DNA of 64,000 nucleotides from Chelatococcus sp. (GTDB lineage Bacteria; Pseudomonadota; Alphaproteobacteria; Rhizobiales; Beijerinckiaceae): NCBI GenBank assembly GCA_003248805.1, contig QFQY01000009.1, forward strand, positions 1-64,000. Reading direction: 5' to 3'. The position numbers were made by a program, and so were the translations under genes. This document shows, one piece after another, positions 1 through 8,437 of this stretch. The notes under the pieces were generated by a model, which did not search any database, had not been told where the DNA came from, and was given only the letters and a program-made list of their open reading frames with translations. Every line of letters begins with the position of its first letter. Position 1 is the stretch's first letter.

Positions 1-226
1 GCGCCTGCTCGATCTGCGCGTCGTTGGTCGGCTCGAAATCGCGGAACTCGACGCCGGTCTCGGCCTTGAACTTCTCGGCGCCGGCAAACACGCCCTCGTT
101 GAAGGATTTGTCGAATTTGCCGCCCTTGTCATAGACGATAGCCGGCTTGATCGCGGTCTGCGCCAGGGCCGGCAGGGCGGACAGAACGGCGCCGGCCAGC
201 GCCGTCGCGAGAGACAAAAACCGCAT
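1..226 (-). CDS. BMP-family ABC transporter substrate-binding protein (5' part only)
   Basis: The first 75 codons of a minus-strand gene that runs off the left edge. The protein begins with a Sec signal peptide (MRFLSLATALAGAVLSALPALAQ) and continues into IVYDKGGKFDKSFNEGVF, the opening of the basic membrane protein (BMP/PnrA-like) periplasmic binding fold. Family members bind purine nucleosides or related solutes for an ABC importer. The ATG at 224-226 directly precedes the signal peptide. The partner ATPase and permeases would lie to the left, outside the window. The family call is firm for such a short fragment; the ligand is unknown. Confidence 0.82.
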   Translation of the reverse strand, partial: MRFLSLATALAGAVLSALPALAQTAIKPAIVYDKGGKFDKSFNEGVFAGAEKFKAETGVEFRDFEPTNDAQIEQA

Positions 227-399
227 TCGCGTTCCCCTGTGATGGTCGGATGCCGTTGACCGGACCTCGATGGCGACAGGATGGCACGGGCCGCCAGCCT
301 GGCCAAGCCGTCCTCTCCCGGAACACGCCGCCACCCCGGATGCACGCGCGGGACGGAGATGGATTGCGAGCCGGCTCCCGCGGGCGTAACCCTCATCGC

Positions 400-1188
400 A
401 TGATGCTGGACGATGACGAGATCGAACGCTACGCGCGCCATCTGGTGCTGCCCGAGATCGGCGGCCCGGGGCAGCAGCGGCTGAAGAACGCGCGTGTCCT
501 CGTCGTCGGGGCCGGCGGCCTCGGCGCGCCGCTGCTGCAGTATCTGGCGGCGGCGGGCGTGGGCAAGATCGGCATCGTCGACGACGACGTCGTCTCTCTC
601 TCTAACCTGCAGCGTCAGACCATCTACGGCACGAACGACATCGGCGCACACAAGGCGGTCGTCGCGGCCGATTTCATCCGCCGGCTCAACCCGCATGTCG
701 TGGTCGAGGAGCATGTCACGCGTCTCGACCCCCACAACGCCCGCGCGCTGATCGCCTTCTACGACGTCGTCGCCGAGGGCTCCGACAATTTCGCCACGCG
801 CTATGCCGTGTCCGACGCCTGCTTCCACGAGCGCAGGCCGGTGGTGATGGGCGCCCTCGGCCGCTTCGACGGCTCGCTGACGACGATCCGGGCGCATGAG
901 ACGGCACCGGACGGAAGCCCCAACCCGACCTGGCGCTGCCTCTTTCCGGACGCGCCGCCGCCGGGCGCGATCCCGACCTGCGCGGAAGCCGGCGTGCTCG
1001 GCGCGCTGCCCGGCGTCGTCGGCTCGCTGATGGCCCTGGAGGTGGTCCGCGCGATCACCGGCTTCGGCGAGCCGCTCGTCGGCAAGCTCCTGCTGATCGA
1101 CGCGCTGACCATGCGCTTCGAGACGCTGCGCTACGCCTGGGACGAGACCAACGCCCTCAACGGCACGTCCGTCGAGGCAGGTGCCTGA
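400..1188 (+). CDS. MoeB/ThiF/HesA-family adenylyltransferase
   Basis: A 262-residue E1-like enzyme that would adenylate the C-terminal Gly-Gly of a sulfur-carrier protein (MoaD or ThiS type). GAGGLG (residues 37-42) is the nucleotide-binding loop, and the acidic pair in IVDDDVV and the NLQRQ segment are family signatures. The cysteine in PTCAEAGVLG is kept. The zinc site of E. coli MoeB (two CxxC pairs) looks degenerate: the first pair reads WRCLF, with only one Cys, and no CxxC is visible near the C terminus. The reading frame is open upstream to 250, but homology starts at the tandem ATGs at 400 and 403. The stop overlaps the next gene's region, so the two are probably co-transcribed. MoeB versus ThiF cannot be settled here. 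Confidence 0.85.
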   Translation: MMLDDDEIERYARHLVLPEIGGPGQQRLKNARVLVVGAGGLGAPLLQYLAAAGVGKIGIVDDDVVSLSNLQRQTIYGTNDIGAHKAVVAADFIRRLNPHVVVEEHVTRLDPHNARALIAFYDVVAEGSDNFATRYAVSDACFHERRPVVMGALGRFDGSLTTIRAHETAPDGSPNPTWRCLFPDAPPPGAIPTCAEAGVLGALPGVVGSLMALEVVRAITGFGEPLVGKLLLIDALTMRFETLRYAWDETNALNGTSVEAGA

Positions 1189-1192
1189 AGCG

Positions 1193-1801
1193 ATGTCGGA
1201 GAGCTGGCGCGACGTCGTCGATCTCTATGAGCGCCACGCCCTCGCCTTCGACGGCGAACGCGGCCGGACGCTGATGGAGCGGTCCTGGCTGGAGCGCTTC
1301 CTGGCGCTTCTGCCGGAACAGGCCGAGGTGCTCGACATCGGCTGCGGCTCGGGCGAGCCGCTGGCCGCCCATCTCGTCGGCAGGGGCTGCCGCCTGACGG
1401 GGATCGATTCCTCGGCCACGCTCATCGGCCTCTGCCGCCGGCGCTTCCCGAAGCATGACTGGCACGTCGCCGACATGCGCGGTCTCGCCTTGGGCCGCAA
1501 GTTCGACGGATTACTCGCCTGGGACAGCTTCTTCCATCTGCGGGCGGACGATCAGCGCGCGATGTTCCCGGTCTTCCGCGAGCACGCGGCGGCGGGCGCC
1601 GCGCTCATGTTCACGAGCGGCCCCGCCGGCGGCGAGGCTCTCGGCAGCTATCGGGGCGAGACGCTCTATCATGCCAGCCTCGATCCGCAGGAGTATGCGG
1701 ACCTGCTCGGCGCGGCCGGGTTCGACGTCGTCGCCTATCGCCCGGACGACGCCGAATGCGGCGGCCACACGGTCTGGCTCGCGCGCTTCGCCGGCGCCTG
1801 A
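1193..1801 (+). CDS. Class I SAM-dependent methyltransferase
   Basis: About 202 residues with a Rossmann-type SAM-binding motif, VLDIGCGSGEPLA, near residues 47-59. GIDSS follows at the end of strand 2 and WHVADMRGL marks the adenine-binding acidic loop. The substrate is not evident. It follows the MoeB-like gene with essentially no gap, so a shared transcript is likely. A GTG at 1181 would overlap that gene by 8 bp; the ATG at 1193 is preferred because the purine-rich GAGGCAGG lies at a more usable distance. Cytoplasmic, with no signal peptide or membrane segment. Confidence 0.8.
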   Translation: MSESWRDVVDLYERHALAFDGERGRTLMERSWLERFLALLPEQAEVLDIGCGSGEPLAAHLVGRGCRLTGIDSSATLIGLCRRRFPKHDWHVADMRGLALGRKFDGLLAWDSFFHLRADDQRAMFPVFREHAAAGAALMFTSGPAGGEALGSYRGETLYHASLDPQEYADLLGAAGFDVVAYRPDDAECGGHTVWLARFAGA

Positions 1802-1808
1802 GGCGGAA

Positions 1809-2753
1809 TCAGCCCTGCTTTTTGGCCTCGATCACGTCGAAGAGCTGCGCCGCGAGGTCGGGACCGCCGAGCTTCTTGATCGCGCGCACGCCGGTCGGGG
1901 CGGTGACGTTGATCTCGGTGAGCTTGCCGTGGATCACGTCGATGCCAACGAGCAGCAGGCCGCGCTCGCGCAGCGCCGGGCCGATCGCCTCGCAGATTTC
2001 GAGCTCCTTCTTCGACAGGTCCGTCGGGCGGGCGGCGCCGCCGCGCACCATGTTGGCGCGCAGGTCGCCGACCGCCGGCACGCGGTTGACCGCGCCCGCC
2101 GCCTCGCCGTCGATCAGAATGATGCGCTTGTCGCCTTCGGTGACCTCCTTGATGAAGGCCTGCACCACCCAGGGCTCGCGGAAGAGGTTGCTGAACAGGT
2201 CGAAGAGCGAGCCGAAATTCGGGTCCGTCTTGCTCGTCTTGAACACGGTCGCGCCGCCATGGCCGTAGAGCGGCTTCATCACGATTTCGCCGAATTCGTC
2301 GCGGAACGCCTCGATTTCGGCCCGGTCGCGCGTGATCAGCGTCGGCGGCATCAGCTCGGGGAAATGCGTGACGAACAGCTTCTCGGGCGCATTGCGGACG
2401 TGGAAGGGGTCGTTGACCACCAGCGTCTTCGGATGGACGCGCTCCAGCATATGAGTGGTCGAGACATAGGCCATGTCGAAGGGCGGGTCCTGCCGCAGCA
2501 GGATGACGTCCAGCGTCGAGAGGTCGATCCGCTCGGCCGCCCCGGCGGTGAAGTGGTCGCCCTCGACGTCGCGAACCGTGACCGGGCGCATCGGTGCCGT
2601 CACCTTGCCGTCGCGCATGGAGAGCTGGTCGGGCGTGTAGGTATAGAGGGTGTGCCCGCGCGCCTGCGCTTCCAGCATCAGTGCGAAGCCGGTGTCGCCC
2701 GCGGTCCGGAGGCGCTCGATCGGATCCATCTGGATGGCGACGGTGAGGCTCAT
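1809..2753 (-). CDS. gshB: Glutathione synthase
   Basis: A 314-residue ATP-grasp ligase that joins gamma-glutamylcysteine and glycine, the second step of glutathione synthesis. MSLTVAIQMDPIERL is the usual start of bacterial GshB. LLRQDPPFDMAYV, the PLYGHGGATVF loop and the GIDVIHGKLTEINVTAPTG segment near the C terminus are family signatures for substrate, ATP and metal binding. Length matches the family (about 315). The frame stays open far upstream, but the ATG at 2751-2753 gives the conserved N terminus. It lies downstream of yraN and rsmI on the same strand, a gene order common in alphaproteobacteria. Confidence 0.96.
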   Translation of the reverse strand: MSLTVAIQMDPIERLRTAGDTGFALMLEAQARGHTLYTYTPDQLSMRDGKVTAPMRPVTVRDVEGDHFTAGAAERIDLSTLDVILLRQDPPFDMAYVSTTHMLERVHPKTLVVNDPFHVRNAPEKLFVTHFPELMPPTLITRDRAEIEAFRDEFGEIVMKPLYGHGGATVFKTSKTDPNFGSLFDLFSNLFREPWVVQAFIKEVTEGDKRIILIDGEAAGAVNRVPAVGDLRANMVRGGAARPTDLSKKELEICEAIGPALRERGLLLVGIDVIHGKLTEINVTAPTGVRAIKKLGGPDLAAQLFDVIEAKKQG

Positions 2754-2838
2754 GGCAAACGTTCCCTGACGGCCGCGTCCCGCGCGGCGCGCTCTTATCG
2801 GCCCGTCGGGCTCGGGACCGCAAGAGGCGGGAGCCGCG

Positions 2839-3219
2839 TCACAGGATGAGCGCGAAGGCGCCGGGCACATGGCGCGGCCAGCGGCGCGGGGCGAGGAAGA
2901 CCGCATCGGCGCGCAGATGGTGGTCCATCGCCCAGGGATTGCGCGCCAGCCATTGCCGGATGCGGGCCTCCACCAGGCGCCGCTTCTCGGCCGTGATGGC
3001 GCCGAGCGCATCCTCCATCCGGCCGCGGGCCTTCACCTCGACGAAGGCGATCGTCGTCCCGCGTTTCATCACGAGGTCGATCTCGCCGCCCTTGCCGCCG
3101 AAACGGCGGTCCAGCAGCCGGTAGCCCTTGGCGGACAGCCAGAGGATCGCGAGCCATTCCGAGCGGCGGCCGGTGGCGCCGGAGCGCCTGGCGCGCCGGC
3201 TGCGGCCGTCGCCGCTCAT
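2839..3219 (-). CDS. yraN: YraN family protein (UPF0102), endonuclease-like fold
   Basis: A 126-residue protein of the YraN/UPF0102 family. The core GGEIDLVMKRGTTIAFVEVKAR (split motif G-E-I-D-L ... E-V-K-x-R) matches the active-site pattern of Holliday-junction-resolvase-like and restriction-endonuclease-like folds. The cellular role of YraN is not established. The start ATG (3217-3219) overlaps the rsmI stop by 4 bp (ATGA), so translation is probably coupled. The rsmI-yraN neighbourhood also occurs in E. coli. Confidence 0.92.
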   Translation of the reverse strand: MSGDGRSRRARRSGATGRRSEWLAILWLSAKGYRLLDRRFGGKGGEIDLVMKRGTTIAFVEVKARGRMEDALGAITAEKRRLVEARIRQWLARNPWAMDHHLRADAVFLAPRRWPRHVPGAFALIL

Positions 3220-4130
3220 TCGCTCTCGCGGGTCAGTTCGAGGGCCCGCGCATAGACCTTGCGCCGCGGCACGCCGGTCTGGGCGGCGACCTGCGCCACC
3301 GCCTCCTTGAGCGAGAGGCTTTCCAGCGCCGTCTTCAGCCGTTCGTCGAGCGCATCCTCCGCCGGCAGCAGCGCCTCGGCGCCGGGCGGGCCGATGATGA
3401 CGACGATCTCGCCGCGCGCTTCTTCCTGCTCGCCATAATGCCGGGCGAGCTCCGGCAGCGTCCCGCGCCGCACCGTTTCGTGAAACTTCGTGAGCTCGCG
3501 CGCCACGGCGCCGGGCCGGGCGCCGAGCACCGCGGCCGCATCCGTCAGCATCTCGGCGAGCCGGCGCGGCGATTCGAAGAAGACGAGCGAGCCTGGGATG
3601 GCGGCGAGCTCGGTCAGGCGTGTGCGCCGCGCCGCGGCCTTCGGCGGCAGGAAGCCTTCGAAGAAGAAGCGGTCGGTCGGCAGGCCGGCCAGCACCAGCG
3701 CCGCGAGCACGGCCGAGGGGCCTGGCACGCCGGTCACCGGCAGGCCCTCGGCGACCACCTCCGCGACCAGCTTGAAGCCGGGATCGGAGACGAGCGGCGT
3801 GCCGGCGTCGGAGATCAGGGCGAGCTTGCCGCCCTCCCGCAGTTTCGCCAGCACCTTGGGCCGCATCTGCTCGGCATTGTGCTCGTGATAGGGGTAGAGC
3901 GGCGTCGAGATGCCGTAATGCGCCAGCAGCGTCTTGGAGGTGCGCGTGTCCTCCGCCAGGACCGCGTCGGCGGCCGCCAGCGTCGCCAGGGCCCTAAACG
4001 AGATGTCGCGCAGATTGCCGATCGGCGTTGCGACGATATGCAGCCCGGGCGCCAGCGGCTCCGCCTCGGCGCGCAGCCCGAAAGCGGTGTAGCTGGATGA
4101 TCCGGGTGAGGCGGGAGGAAGGGACGACAT
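3216..4130 (-). CDS. rsmI: 16S rRNA (cytidine-2'-O)-methyltransferase
   Basis: A 304-residue member of the tetrapyrrole-methylase fold that methylates the ribose of C1402 in 16S rRNA. LHIVATPIGNLRDISFRA opens the catalytic domain. ALISDAGTPLVSDPG and VTGVPGPSAVLAALVLAGLP are hallmark SAM-pocket segments, and FFESPRRLAEML lies in the second domain. The ATG at 4128-4130 was chosen; a longer ORF to 4208 adds a poorly conserved extension. It is divergent from the LpoA-like lipoprotein gene and forms an operon with yraN. Confidence 0.95.
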   Translation of the reverse strand: MSSLPPASPGSSSYTAFGLRAEAEPLAPGLHIVATPIGNLRDISFRALATLAAADAVLAEDTRTSKTLLAHYGISTPLYPYHEHNAEQMRPKVLAKLREGGKLALISDAGTPLVSDPGFKLVAEVVAEGLPVTGVPGPSAVLAALVLAGLPTDRFFFEGFLPPKAAARRTRLTELAAIPGSLVFFESPRRLAEMLTDAAAVLGARPGAVARELTKFHETVRRGTLPELARHYGEQEEARGEIVVIIGPPGAEALLPAEDALDERLKTALESLSLKEAVAQVAAQTGVPRRKVYARALELTRESE

Positions 4131-4300
4131 CGTGCGAAACTGCCACAGCCAAGGCTCTGCCGCCACGCCGCCGGCCGGCAAGACAGAGTTAACAACTTGA
4201 AAATACACTGCCGCACTGGCAGGAGAGTCCCCCGGCGAGGGGGCTGGGCCGCCGGATATGGGCGTGCCGTCCGGTCCGGATCAACACTGGAGAACCGCCC

Positions 4301-5506
4301 GTGTCGCGCCATCGGCAACTCGCACCGAACCGTCGGACGTTCTTTCACGGCCTCGCGGCGGTCTCGGCCGTCACATTGGGCGGTTGCGCCGGCGGCACGT
4401 CCGGGCTTCCCGGCTTCGAGGGCGGCGGCGCCTCGGCGCCGGCCGAGGGCACAGGCCAGACCATCGGAACCGGCAAGGTCCGCGTCGGCCTGATTCTGCC
4501 GCTGAGCGCCGAGGGCCAGGGCGGCACGGTCGGCAATTCGCTGAAGAACGCCGCCGAAATGGCTCTCGCCGAATTCCCGAACGCGGATCTGACGCTGCTG
4601 GTCAAGGACGATCGCGGCACGCCGCAGGCGGCCCAGGCCGCGGCGCAGGAGGCGCTGCGCGAGGGCGCCGAACTCATCATCGGCCCGCTCTTCGCGCCCT
4701 CCGTCCAGGCGGTGGGGCAGGTCGCGCGCGCTGCCAACCGGCCGGTGATCGCTTTTTCCAGCGACAACAACGTCGCCTCGCGCGGCGTCTATCTTCTGTC
4801 GTTTCCGCCGGAGAACGACGTCGACCGCGTCATCGCCTATGCCTCGCAGCAGGGCCGCCGTTCCTTCGCGGCCCTCGTGCCGGACACGGCCTATGGCAAG
4901 GTCGTGGAAGCCGCCTTCCAGCAGGCCGTCGCCGCACGCGGCGGGCGCGTCGTGGTGATCGAGCGCTTCGGGGCCGATCAGGCCGGCATGCGCGCCTCGG
5001 TCGAGCGGCTGGTGCCCGCCCTGCGGCAGGCCGATGCGCTGTTCGTGCCGGCCGCGGCCGACACCATGCCGGCGCTGGGCACGGTCCTGCAGCAGGCCGG
5101 CTTCGATCCGACCAAGGTGAAGCCGCTCGGCACGGGCGTGTGGAACGACGCCGGCGTGGCCCGGGTCCCGGCGATCCAGGGCGGCTGGTTCGCCTCGCCG
5201 GACACCGCCGGCTTCAACGCCTTCGCCGGCCGCTACCAGCAGCGCTTCAACAGCGCGCCGACGCGCACCGCCACGCTGGCCTATGACGCGGTCTCGCTCG
5301 CGGCCGCGCTCGCCCGCACGCAAGGGTCGCAGCGCTTCTCCGAGGCCGTGCTCACCAATGCCTCGGGCTTCGCCGGTGCCGATGGCGTATTCCGCTTCAG
5401 GCCCGACGGGCAGGTGGAGCGCGGCCTCGCCGTGCTCGAACTGCGCAACGGCCAGATCGTGACGATCAACGCCGCGCCCCGCGATCTCGGGCCGCGCACG
5501 CAGTAA
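4301..5506 (+). CDS. Penicillin-binding protein activator, LpoA-like lipoprotein
   Basis: A 401-residue lipoprotein with a periplasmic-binding-protein type I fold. The N terminus has a basic region and a hydrophobic stretch ending in the lipobox TLGGC (Cys near residue 29), followed by a Gly/Ser/Pro linker. VRVGLILPLSAEGQGG starts the binding domain and AELIIGPLFAPSVQAV is typical of the LpoA C-terminal domain. In gammaproteobacteria LpoA activates PBP1A in the periplasm. The position divergent from rsmI-yraN mirrors the E. coli yraL/yraM/yraN region and supports the call, although a generic amino-acid-binding protein cannot be excluded. Start is GTG at 4301. A class A PBP gene lies about 40 kb away in this window. 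Confidence 0.85.
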   Translation: MSRHRQLAPNRRTFFHGLAAVSAVTLGGCAGGTSGLPGFEGGGASAPAEGTGQTIGTGKVRVGLILPLSAEGQGGTVGNSLKNAAEMALAEFPNADLTLLVKDDRGTPQAAQAAAQEALREGAELIIGPLFAPSVQAVGQVARAANRPVIAFSSDNNVASRGVYLLSFPPENDVDRVIAYASQQGRRSFAALVPDTAYGKVVEAAFQQAVAARGGRVVVIERFGADQAGMRASVERLVPALRQADALFVPAAADTMPALGTVLQQAGFDPTKVKPLGTGVWNDAGVARVPAIQGGWFASPDTAGFNAFAGRYQQRFNSAPTRTATLAYDAVSLAAALARTQGSQRFSEAVLTNASGFAGADGVFRFRPDGQVERGLAVLELRNGQIVTINAAPRDLGPRTQ

Positions 5507-5514
5507 GCCCCGCC

Positions 5515-5597
5515 GTCAGGCTCGGGCTTGACCCGAGCATCTCGTGCCAGCTGGTCGTGAGGGTCTCGGGCTGCGTTTCGCTCCGCCCGAGCATGAT
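5515..5597. repeat. Dispersed palindromic repeat, GCTCGGG/CCCGAGC type
   Basis: Two hairpin units between the convergent ends of the LpoA-like gene and hemW. The first is GCTCGGG-CTTGA-CCCGAGC (5520-5538). The second runs from CTCGGGCTGCG to CGCCCGAGCATGA (5564-5596). Related units occur at 20038-20138, 22278-22370, 45306-45402, 56519-56618 and 62265-62358. It may act as a bidirectional terminator; this is inference. Confidence 0.75.
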
Positions 5598-5605
5598 CGC
5601 GTCGG

Positions 5606-6808
5606 CTACGCCGCCAGATCCGCCACCACCGCGTCGAGCAGCAGCGCGCCGTCGGGCGAGCAGGCCAGCCTGCCGCCGGGTCGGTGCAGCAGCAGCCCGT
5701 CCGCGATCAGGCTGTCGACGCGCTTCGGATCGAGAGCCCGGCCGGACAGGGCGCGGAACCGCTCCGGATCGATGCCTTCCACCAGCCTCAGCCCCATCAG
5801 CAGGTATTCGTCGCCCTGCGCCTCGGTGCTGAGGCGCTCGTCCTCGACGAGCGCATGCCCCTCCGCCTCGACGCGGTCGAGCCAGAGCTCGGGCCGCTTC
5901 TCGGTCGAATGCGCCATCCGGCCCTCGGCCGTGACGAGCCGGCCATGGGCGCCCGGGCCGATGCCGGCATATTCGCCATAGCGCCAGTAGACGAGGTTGT
6001 GCCGGCATTCCGCGCCGGGGCGCGCGTGATTGGAGATCTCGTAGACGGGCAGCCCGTGCCTGGCGGTGACCTCCTGCGTCACCTCGTAGAGCGCCGCGCC
6101 CGCATCCGGATCGGGGATGGCGAGCTTGCCGGCCTTGAACAGCCGCTCGAACATCGTGTCGGGCTCGATGGTGAGCTGATAGAGCGAGAGATGCTCCGCC
6201 GCGTGGCTGATCGCCAGTTCGAGTTCGTCCCGCCACAGGGCCGGCGTCTGGTCGACCGAGCGGGCATAGATCAGGTCGAAGGAGTAGCGCTCGAAATATT
6301 TCCGCGCGATGCCGACCGCCTCCAGCGCCTCGCTCGCGCTGTGCATGCGACCCAGCGCCTTGAGGTCGGCATCGTTCAGCGCCTGCACGCCGAGCGAGAC
6401 GCGGTTGACGCCCGCCGCCCGGAAATCGCGGAAGCGCCCGGCCTCGACGCTGGTCGGATTGGCCTCCAGCGAGACTTCGCAGTCGGGATCGACGGTCCAG
6501 TGCTCGGCGATGGCGTCGAGGATGGCGCCGACCGTGCGCCCTTCCATCAGCGAGGGCGTGCCGCCGCCGAAGAAGATCGAGGACACCGTCCGGCCGGGTG
6601 CCAGCGCGGCCCGATGCGCGATCTCGCGCCGGAAGGCCGCGACATAGCGCGCCTGGTCGGGCGGCTGCAGCCGGACATGGCTGTTGAAGTCGCAATAGGG
6701 GCACTTCGCCAGGCAGAACGGCCAGTGCACATAGACCGCGAACCCCGCATCCGCGGTCGGATGCGAAGGCGCGAGAGGCCGCTCGGCGAGGGCGGCCGGC
6801 GCGCTCAC
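5606..6808 (-). CDS. hemW: Radical SAM heme chaperone HemW
   Basis: A 400-residue radical SAM protein, formerly annotated as an oxygen-independent coproporphyrinogen oxidase-like protein; HemW is now regarded as a heme chaperone. FCLAKCPYCDF carries the cluster-binding cysteines C32, C36 and C39, the spacing expected for the family. FFGGGTPSLM is the SAM-binding glycine motif, and EANP and GVNRVSLGVQ are further family blocks. The extra cysteine of true HemN (CxxxCxxCxC) is absent, favouring HemW. The GTG start at 6806-6808 overlaps the rdgB stop by 4 bp, so the pair is probably translationally coupled, as is common in alphaproteobacteria. Confidence 0.94.
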   Translation of the reverse strand: MSAPAALAERPLAPSHPTADAGFAVYVHWPFCLAKCPYCDFNSHVRLQPPDQARYVAAFRREIAHRAALAPGRTVSSIFFGGGTPSLMEGRTVGAILDAIAEHWTVDPDCEVSLEANPTSVEAGRFRDFRAAGVNRVSLGVQALNDADLKALGRMHSASEALEAVGIARKYFERYSFDLIYARSVDQTPALWRDELELAISHAAEHLSLYQLTIEPDTMFERLFKAGKLAIPDPDAGAALYEVTQEVTARHGLPVYEISNHARPGAECRHNLVYWRYGEYAGIGPGAHGRLVTAEGRMAHSTEKRPELWLDRVEAEGHALVEDERLSTEAQGDEYLLMGLRLVEGIDPERFRALSGRALDPKRVDSLIADGLLLHRPGGRLACSPDGALLLDAVVADLAA

Positions 6809-7443
6809 GCCGGTGTCCTCAGGCAGGCGGCGGCGAGGTCCCGGAAGGCGCGGGCGCGATGGGACAGCGCGTCGTCGACGCCGCTCTTCACGGTGCTCGA
6901 CATCTCCGCGAAGGTCTGGTCGTAGCCGTCGGGCTGGAAGATGGGGTTGTAGCCGAAGCCGCCGCTGCCGCGCGGCTGGTCGACGATCGTGCCGAAGACG
7001 CGGCCCTCGAACAGCTCCTCATGCCCGTCCGGCCAGGCGATCACCAGCGCCGAGACGAAATGCGCGCGCCGCTTCTCGGGCGTGGTCGCGCCGCGCTTGG
7101 CCATCTCGGCCAGCACCCGCGCCATGGCCGGCTTGAAGTCCTTCCCCGGCCCCGCCCAATTGGCCGAGAACAGGCCGGGCGCCCCGTCGAGCGCGTCGAC
7201 GCACAGCCCCGAATCGTCGGAGAGCGCCGGCAGGCCGGACGCTGTCGCCGCCGCATGCGCCTTGATCGCCGCGTTCTCGGAGAACATGTAGCCCGTCTCG
7301 TCGGGCTCGGGCAGGCCGAGCTCGCCGGCCGAGGTCAGCTCGATCCCGTAGGGCGCCATCAGCTCGCGCATTTCCACGAGCTTGCCCTTGTTGTGGGTCG
7401 CGATCACGACCTTGCCGGTCAGGATGCGGTGTTCCGTCGTCAT
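6805..7443 (-). CDS. rdgB: dITP/XTP pyrophosphatase
   Basis: A 212-residue Ham1/RdgB-family enzyme that hydrolyses non-canonical purine nucleoside triphosphates (dITP, XTP) to monophosphates, keeping them out of DNA. VIATHNKGKLVEM is the N-terminal nucleotide-binding motif, SENAAIKAHAAA and LSDDSGLCVDALDGAPG contain the metal-binding acids, and GGFGYNPIF and SHRARAF complete the pocket. The ATG at 7441-7443 is preferred to upstream alternatives because those would extend into the palindromic repeat at 7462-7548. Followed by hemW with a 4-bp overlap. Confidence 0.95.
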   Translation of the reverse strand: MTTEHRILTGKVVIATHNKGKLVEMRELMAPYGIELTSAGELGLPEPDETGYMFSENAAIKAHAAATASGLPALSDDSGLCVDALDGAPGLFSANWAGPGKDFKPAMARVLAEMAKRGATTPEKRRAHFVSALVIAWPDGHEELFEGRVFGTIVDQPRGSGGFGYNPIFQPDGYDQTFAEMSSTVKSGVDDALSHRARAFRDLAAACLRTPA

Positions 7444-7461
7444 TCCGGGCTCCATGCCTCT

Positions 7462-7548
7462 CGTCATTGCGAGGAGCGAAGCGACGAAGCAATCCAGAAG
7501 CGGCGCCCCCCTGTGAGGCTGGATTGCTTCGCTACGCTCGCAATGACG
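7462..7548. repeat. Dispersed palindromic repeat, GAAGCAATCCA type (copy 1)
   Basis: Begins CGTCATTGCGAG and ends CTCGCAATGACG, with inner arms GAAGCAATCC and GGATTGCTTC, forming one large imperfect hairpin. It fills the gap between rdgB and rph, which lie on the same strand. Three further copies are at 16444-16525, 28915-28995 and 39579-39661. Confidence 0.88.
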
Positions 7549-7555
7549 GCGGGGG

Positions 7556-8272
7556 TTACGCGACCGCGGCCTTCTGCAGCTCGACGAGCCTGCCCACGCC
7601 GCCCTTGGCGAGCTTCAGCAAGGCCATCAGCTCGTCCTCGGAGAAGGGCGCGCCCTCGGCCGTGCCCTGCACCTCGACGAGCCCGCCCGTGCCGGTGATG
7701 ACGAAGTTCGCGTCGGTCTGCGCACCCGAATCCTCGATATAGTCGAGGTCGATCACGGGCGTGCCCGCGACGATGCCGCAGGAAACCGCCGCGACGTGGT
7801 CCTTGAGCGGGTTCGCGCCCTTCAGCATGCCGCGCGCCTCCATCCACTTCAGCGCGTCGTGCAGGGCGACCCAGGCGCCGGTGATCGAGGCCGTGCGGGT
7901 GCCGCCATCGGCCTGGATGACGTCGCAATCGACCACGATCTGGCGCTCGCCGATGGCGGTGAGATCGACGACGGCGCGAAGCGACCGGCCGACGAGGCGC
8001 TGGATTTCCTGCGTGCGCCCCGAGGGCTTGCCGGAGGTCACCTCGCGGCGGGTGCGCTCATGGGTGGCGCGCGGCAGCATCGAGTACTCGGCCGTCACCC
8101 AGCCCTTGCCGGTGCCGCGCAGCCAGGGCGGCCCCTTTTCCTCGACGGTCGCGGCGCAGAGCACCTTCGTCTCGCCGAAGGTCACCATGCAGGAGCCCTC
8201 GGCATAGCGCACGACGCCGCGTTCGAGCGTGACTTTGCGCATCTCGTCGGCGGCGCGTTTGGAGGGTCGCAT
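7556..8272 (-). CDS. rph: Ribonuclease PH
   Basis: A 238-residue phosphate-dependent 3'-to-5' exoribonuclease that trims tRNA 3' ends. MRPSKRAADEMRKVTLERG is the conserved start, and GSCMVTFGETKVLCAATVE, WVTAEYSMLPRAT and the SGRTQEIQRLVGRSLRAV block carry the phosphate and RNA-binding residues. DCDVIQADGGTRTASITGA is the conserved active-site region. Length matches the family. The frame is open far upstream across hrcA, but the conserved N terminus fixes the ATG at 8270-8272. Divergent from hrcA, an arrangement common in Hyphomicrobiales. Confidence 0.96.
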   Translation of the reverse strand: MRPSKRAADEMRKVTLERGVVRYAEGSCMVTFGETKVLCAATVEEKGPPWLRGTGKGWVTAEYSMLPRATHERTRREVTSGKPSGRTQEIQRLVGRSLRAVVDLTAIGERQIVVDCDVIQADGGTRTASITGAWVALHDALKWMEARGMLKGANPLKDHVAAVSCGIVAGTPVIDLDYIEDSGAQTDANFVITGTGGLVEVQGTAEGAPFSEDELMALLKLAKGGVGRLVELQKAAVA

Positions 8273-8437
8273 GGTGATGTCCTGCTGTCTGGAAGTCGCC
8301 GGCTTGTAGGCGTTCGGGGCGGCAGCGGCAAGGCGAGCCGGCAGGCGGGGCTCGCGATCTCGCATCGGCGGCCTTGATTGCGGAGGCCGGCGGCACGACA
8401 CTATCATGAGAACGGAGGTTAGCCCGCTGTCGCCGAC

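Noticed and set aside
7462..7548. CRISPR-like array built from the repeated palindromes
   Set aside because: The repeats are single, far apart and palindromic, without regular spacers or cas genes.
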